9,473 bases of DNA from Candidatus Poribacteria bacterium. GTDB lineage: Bacteria; Poribacteria; WGA-4E; WGA-3G. The notes beneath the pieces were generated by a model. The model saw only the letters and a program-made list of their open reading frames with translations. It was not told the DNA's origin and did not search any database. The DNA lies in contig VXZL01000368.1 in the NCBI GenBank assembly GCA_009845505.1, forward strand, positions 1 to 9,473, read 5' to 3'. Positions 7,118 through 9,473 of this stretch are shown here, piece after piece (within the stretch, counting starts at the first letter, position 1; every line of letters begins with the position of its first letter). The position numbers and the translations under genes were made by a program.

Positions 7118-8332
7118 TTATGCAGCAAAGGGTTTCAGACAATCTTCATAGACGTTAAAGCGTTCACCTTCGTGCTCTTCGGCATCGACAAGTTTCAGCC
7201 AAAGTGCGCTGTCCTTCTTGTCACCACTTAACTGCCGACGGCTGCCGAGATTCGACGGATCCGGTCCGCTCCAGACGACTTCCCCGCCTTGCATATAGAT
7301 GAAGTTATCGCGATACCGGTCGATAAGGTCTCTCTGGTTTTCTTGATAGACTAACCCTTGCTCACAGGTTGTCCGTCGCCAATTAGCGACCGTTTCTGGC
7401 GTGTCCGTTTCGACCGAATCAAACTCCGCCAACGGGGCAGTGACTTCGCTCTCCCAATCAATCTCATCAAGGTTGACAGTCCCATATCCACGTTGTGCAG
7501 CGATGAGGATATGGTTGCGATCGCGTTTGAACGGAGGCGTGGGCCAGTCGGACTGCGGATCGTGCCCCATCAGGTGCATACCGACAGCATCCGTAGTGAT
7601 TGGATGATCGCCAGCAACGAGAGCATTACAGATTCTGCCTTCACCGCCCCACTCGCGCCCCCACTGTCCCGTCAGTGCGTCGATGATGTTGAGGCACGGC
7701 TTTGTGATGAGTGCCAAATCGGGGAGTACGTAAGAGAGACGGATGAGGTGGTGATAATAACTTCGAGTTCTGCCTTCGGGGAGGATCATCGGTGGCAATC
7801 CGAAGAGATTCTTTGTGCATAGCGTGATGCCCATGAAAGCGTGGTTCTTCATCTTCGCCACAGAGACGACCGCATCTGCATCGTCGAAGCAGGCACTCAG
7901 TGTATAGCGATCGAACATGGAGCCGCCACCCGGAACGTCGTAGGTCTTAAACGGCGGTAGGTTGGAATCGACGAATTGCACATCGAATTCTTTCAGGTGG
8001 TGTAGGTAGTTGAAATTCGGAGGCATCCGATGCCCGTGGGTATACGGATTCGTATCGGTAGCGACGAGCTGCGCCGTGGTGTGTTCCTTGATGAGTCGCA
8101 GAACGGCGCGGCAGGTGGCATCGTCTACTAATTCTCGGCGACGCCCTTCGTAGTAGATAATCCGCTCAGGGGGTTTCATCATATTGAATTTCATAACCAC
8201 CTTCTTGGCGGTTTCAATCGGTTTCCAAGCGCGAGTGAGCGGGTCAGTGATACGGCGGAGGGTCTGATAGATTTCCTCTTCCGTGGCACGATAATCGCAG
8301 TGCGCTGCTCTAACTTTGAACTGTTTTTCCAT
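7118..8332 (-). CDS. DUF362 family protein
   Basis: This 404-aa protein shows the family hallmarks: an N-terminal KVVMKFNMM strand (about residues 44-52), the signature KMKNHAFMGITLCTKNLFG (160-178), and a C-terminal AGDHPITTDAVGMHLMGHDP (240-259). DUF362 proteins are poorly characterised. Some carry a 2[4Fe-4S] ferredoxin domain, but no cysteine cluster is visible here, so I do not propose an iron-sulfur role. Two in-frame ATGs lie 12 nt apart; I chose the second (8332) because GGAG sits 6 nt upstream of it, while the first (8344) overlaps that site and has only AT-rich sequence before it. The preceding Uma2 gene ends 79 nt upstream. I see no convincing promoter in that gap, so read-through from Uma2 is possible. 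No signal peptide or membrane segment is visible. Confidence 0.88.
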   Translation of the reverse strand: MEKQFKVRAAHCDYRATEEEIYQTLRRITDPLTRAWKPIETAKKVVMKFNMMKPPERIIYYEGRRRELVDDATCRAVLRLIKEHTTAQLVATDTNPYTHGHRMPPNFNYLHHLKEFDVQFVDSNLPPFKTYDVPGGGSMFDRYTLSACFDDADAVVSVAKMKNHAFMGITLCTKNLFGLPPMILPEGRTRSYYHHLIRLSYVLPDLALITKPCLNIIDALTGQWGREWGGEGRICNALVAGDHPITTDAVGMHLMGHDPQSDWPTPPFKRDRNHILIAAQRGYGTVNLDEIDWESEVTAPLAEFDSVETDTPETVANWRRTTCEQGLVYQENQRDLIDRYRDNFIYMQGGEVVWSGPDPSNLGSRRQLSGDKKDSALWLKLVDAEEHEGERFNVYEDCLKPFAA

Positions 8333-8338
8333 TGGGGT

Positions 8339-8342
8339 CTCC
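8339..8342 (-). promoter_or_regulatory. Ribosome binding site deciding the DUF362 start
   Basis: GGAG on the minus strand is 6 nt upstream of the ATG at 8332 and overlaps the alternative ATG at 8344, which favours the downstream start. Confidence 0.6.
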
Positions 8343-8411
8343 ATAACAAATAGTTAATTCGCTAAAATAATATGAAATTTTGGACAATTTTTGGACCTCG
8401 CTCACGAAGCG

Positions 8412-9176
8412 TTAGTCATCTGACAAGCGTGCTTTGAGACGCTCGAGTTCTTCACGCAGGCGTGAGACTTCCGCTTCCGCTTCCGCGCGTGCGGCGGCTT
8501 CACGCGCGCGTGCGGCGGCTTCACGCGCGCGTGCGGCGACTTCTTGTTCAACGCGCTGCTCTGCTGCCTCTGCAGCCTCTGCAGGGGTTTGCAGCCAGCG
8601 TCCTGTCGTCTCCTCATAAACGGCTAACCCCTCATCTAACAGATGGAACGATACGCCTAACGTCACAGAAGGGATACTACCATCTGCGTTCTCGGGTATC
8701 CGCTCATAAGTTCCATCTTTGAGGCGAAACCCCATCAGCGGTGTCGGCAAATAGCGTCTATCTATATCACAGAGAAAATACTCCGGTATTCCCATTGACG
8801 CGTAATGTGCCTTTTTATGCCCTAAGTCATTTTGAAACGTCCCTTTGCTCGAAAACTCCATCACGAAGTCTGGCGGCTTCCCCTCTTCCCACGCCTTATA
8901 GGTGCGGCGGAGTTTCTTGCCTATGCCGAAAGAGACGAGGATATCGGGCGAGACGGCGGTGCGGCCGGGACCCTCTATATCATACATCATGAGAGTCCCG
9001 GAGACATAAGTATCCGGGTTATCCGCGAAGAAGCCGTCAAAACGTTGCCGCAAGTCGATGATAGCCACTGCGTGCATATCCGTTTCAGCCATAGGTTTTC
9101 CATCCGATTCAGGATATAGGTCGGCAGTTTCTGTGGGAGCGTAAGGGATGTGGCGTGAATTCGGATACGTTTCCAT
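8412..9176 (-). CDS. Uma2 family PD-(D/E)XK endonuclease-like protein with coiled-coil tail
   Basis: This 254-aa protein has the Uma2 (DUF820) fold, related to restriction endonucleases. The likely active-site residues are D78 in SPDIL, E107 in DFVMEFSSK, and a lysine in GHKKAHYA (K121 or K122), followed by the typical GIPEYFLCDI. The biological role of Uma2 proteins is unsettled. They often occur in many copies per genome, and nuclease activity here is inferred from the fold. Residues about 198-250 are an Ala/Glu/Arg-rich coiled coil; part of it (about 211-231) is encoded by 21-bp tandem repeats. I start at 9176 because AAAAGGAG lies 8 nt upstream and a strong promoter lies before it. A longer 291-aa reading from 9287 would begin upstream of that promoter and overlap the end of the acyl-CoA ligase gene. 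Confidence 0.88.
   Translation of the reverse strand: METYPNSRHIPYAPTETADLYPESDGKPMAETDMHAVAIIDLRQRFDGFFADNPDTYVSGTLMMYDIEGPGRTAVSPDILVSFGIGKKLRRTYKAWEEGKPPDFVMEFSSKGTFQNDLGHKKAHYASMGIPEYFLCDIDRRYLPTPLMGFRLKDGTYERIPENADGSIPSVTLGVSFHLLDEGLAVYEETTGRWLQTPAEAAEAAEQRVEQEVAARAREAAARAREAAARAEAEAEVSRLREELERLKARLSDD
8484..8546 (-). repeat. 21-bp tandem repeat within the Uma2 gene
   Basis: Two perfectly identical 21-bp units (8484-8504 and 8505-8525) are followed by a third matching at 18 of 21 positions. The unit is a multiple of three and encodes AREAAAR heptads, so gain or loss of a unit would lengthen or shorten the coiled coil without breaking the frame. A shorter GCTTCC repeat (encoding AEAEAE) lies beside it at about 8471-8484. 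Confidence 0.9.
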
Positions 9177-9184
9177 GAGAACAT

Positions 9185-9192
9185 CTCCTTTT
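9185..9192 (-). promoter_or_regulatory. Ribosome binding site deciding the Uma2 start
   Basis: AAAAGGAG on the minus strand lies 8 nt upstream of the ATG at 9176 and supports the 254-aa product over the 291-aa reading. Confidence 0.8.
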
Positions 9193-9240
9193 CCACAAAG
9201 TGATTGAAAGAACAAGTGTATGTCACTCGGGTGTCTGTTA

Positions 9241-9269
9241 AGTATACCTAAAAAAATTCCATAAGTCAA
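9241..9269 (-). promoter_or_regulatory. Near-consensus sigma70-type promoter for Uma2
   Basis: On the minus strand TTGACT (9269-9264) is followed by a 17-bp spacer and TATACT (9246-9241). The predicted start point is near 9234, about 58 nt before the Uma2 ATG. It lies in the 107-bp gap after the acyl-CoA ligase stop and shows that Uma2 starts its own transcription unit. Confidence 0.75.
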
Positions 9270-9283
9270 TCTTTTTGAAAAGG

Positions 9284-9473
9284 TCACATCGCTTGCTGGC
9301 GCAAAAGGCGACGCATCACCTTGTTAGAAGCGGTTCGCGGTAACGCGTCTACGATAACGACATCGTGAATCCTAAACAACGGATTGAGGTGTTCGGAAAG
9401 TGAGGCTTGCAACATGGTGTGAAGTTCCTGTTTTGTGGGTGCCGATTCGGGTTGTATCAGCACGGCATAGATG
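9284..9473 (-). CDS. AMP-forming acyl-CoA ligase, C-terminal end only (partial)
   Basis: The last 62 codons of a gene entering from the right edge end at a TGA (9286-9284). The protein reads IYAVLIQPESAP at its visible start and LPRTASNKVMRRLLRQ near its end. That is the C-terminal subdomain of the AMP-binding ligase family (acetyl-CoA and fatty acyl-CoA synthetases), which activates a carboxylate through an acyl-adenylate. The lysine in SNK corresponds to the catalytic lysine of the usual P-K-T-x-SGK motif; here the glycine before it is asparagine. The substrate cannot be inferred because the main domain lies outside the window. Confidence 0.85.
   Translation of the reverse strand, partial: IYAVLIQPESAPTKQELHTMLQASLSEHLNPLFRIHDVVIVDALPRTASNKVMRRLLRQQAM

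Noticed and set aside
8345..8411. AT-rich gap before DUF362, considered as a promoter
   Set aside because: TTGTCC and TATTAT-like hexamers are present but not at a workable spacing; no convincing -35/-10 pair.
9177..9287. 37-codon N-terminal extension of Uma2 from an ATG at 9287
   Set aside because: That start lies upstream of the predicted promoter and overlaps the acyl-CoA ligase stop. The ATG at 9176 has a strong ribosome binding site and the family-typical N-terminus.

Overview
The window looks like a piece of a bacterial genome with a large accessory content. Every gene I can support lies on the minus strand. The mix of families (phytanoyl-CoA dioxygenase, DUF362, Uma2 with an Ala/Glu/Arg-rich coiled-coil tail, an acyl-CoA ligase) and the small palindromic and CGGAT-type intergenic repeats remind me most of Candidatus Poribacteria or related uncultivated, sponge- or ocean-associated lineages. 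That placement is inference from memory. No rRNA or marker gene is present to confirm it.

Layout in the direction of transcription (right to left). (1) 9473-9284: the C-terminal end of an AMP-forming acyl-CoA ligase, cut by the window edge. (2) 9269-9241: a near-consensus sigma70-type promoter, then a Uma2-family PD-(D/E)XK protein (9176-8412) whose tail is built from a 21-bp tandem repeat. (3) A DUF362 protein (8332-7118), followed within 7 nt by a CGGAT-type dispersed repeat. (4) A 299-bp gap packed with repeats, including a 125-bp MITE-like element with 11-bp terminal inverted repeats and several internal hairpins. (5) A PhyH-type Fe(II)/2-oxoglutarate dioxygenase (6818-6066). (6) Only 11 nt further on, a 993-aa fused nuclease/N6-adenine methyltransferase/specificity protein of type IIG layout (6054-3073). 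(7) A 339-bp gap with two palindromic repeats and a textbook promoter (TTGACT, 17 bp, TGCTATAAT). (8) A very long TPR protein with a GreA/GreB C-terminal domain (2733 to the left edge, 911 codons with no stop), cut by the window edge.

The left two thirds (6054-1) reads as a defence-type module: a single-chain restriction-modification enzyme followed by a separately promoted TPR-GreAB-C protein. From what I recall of that architecture, it is expected to end in a PIN nuclease beyond the left edge. The right third is metabolic or lineage-typical accessory material. Sampled lines of the TPR gene are clearly more AT-rich than the PhyH gene, consistent with separate origins.

The most unusual sequence-level observation is a palindromic dispersed repeat that occurs in the gap and also, in frame, inside the methyltransferase gene. 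The two copies differ by a compensatory stem change.
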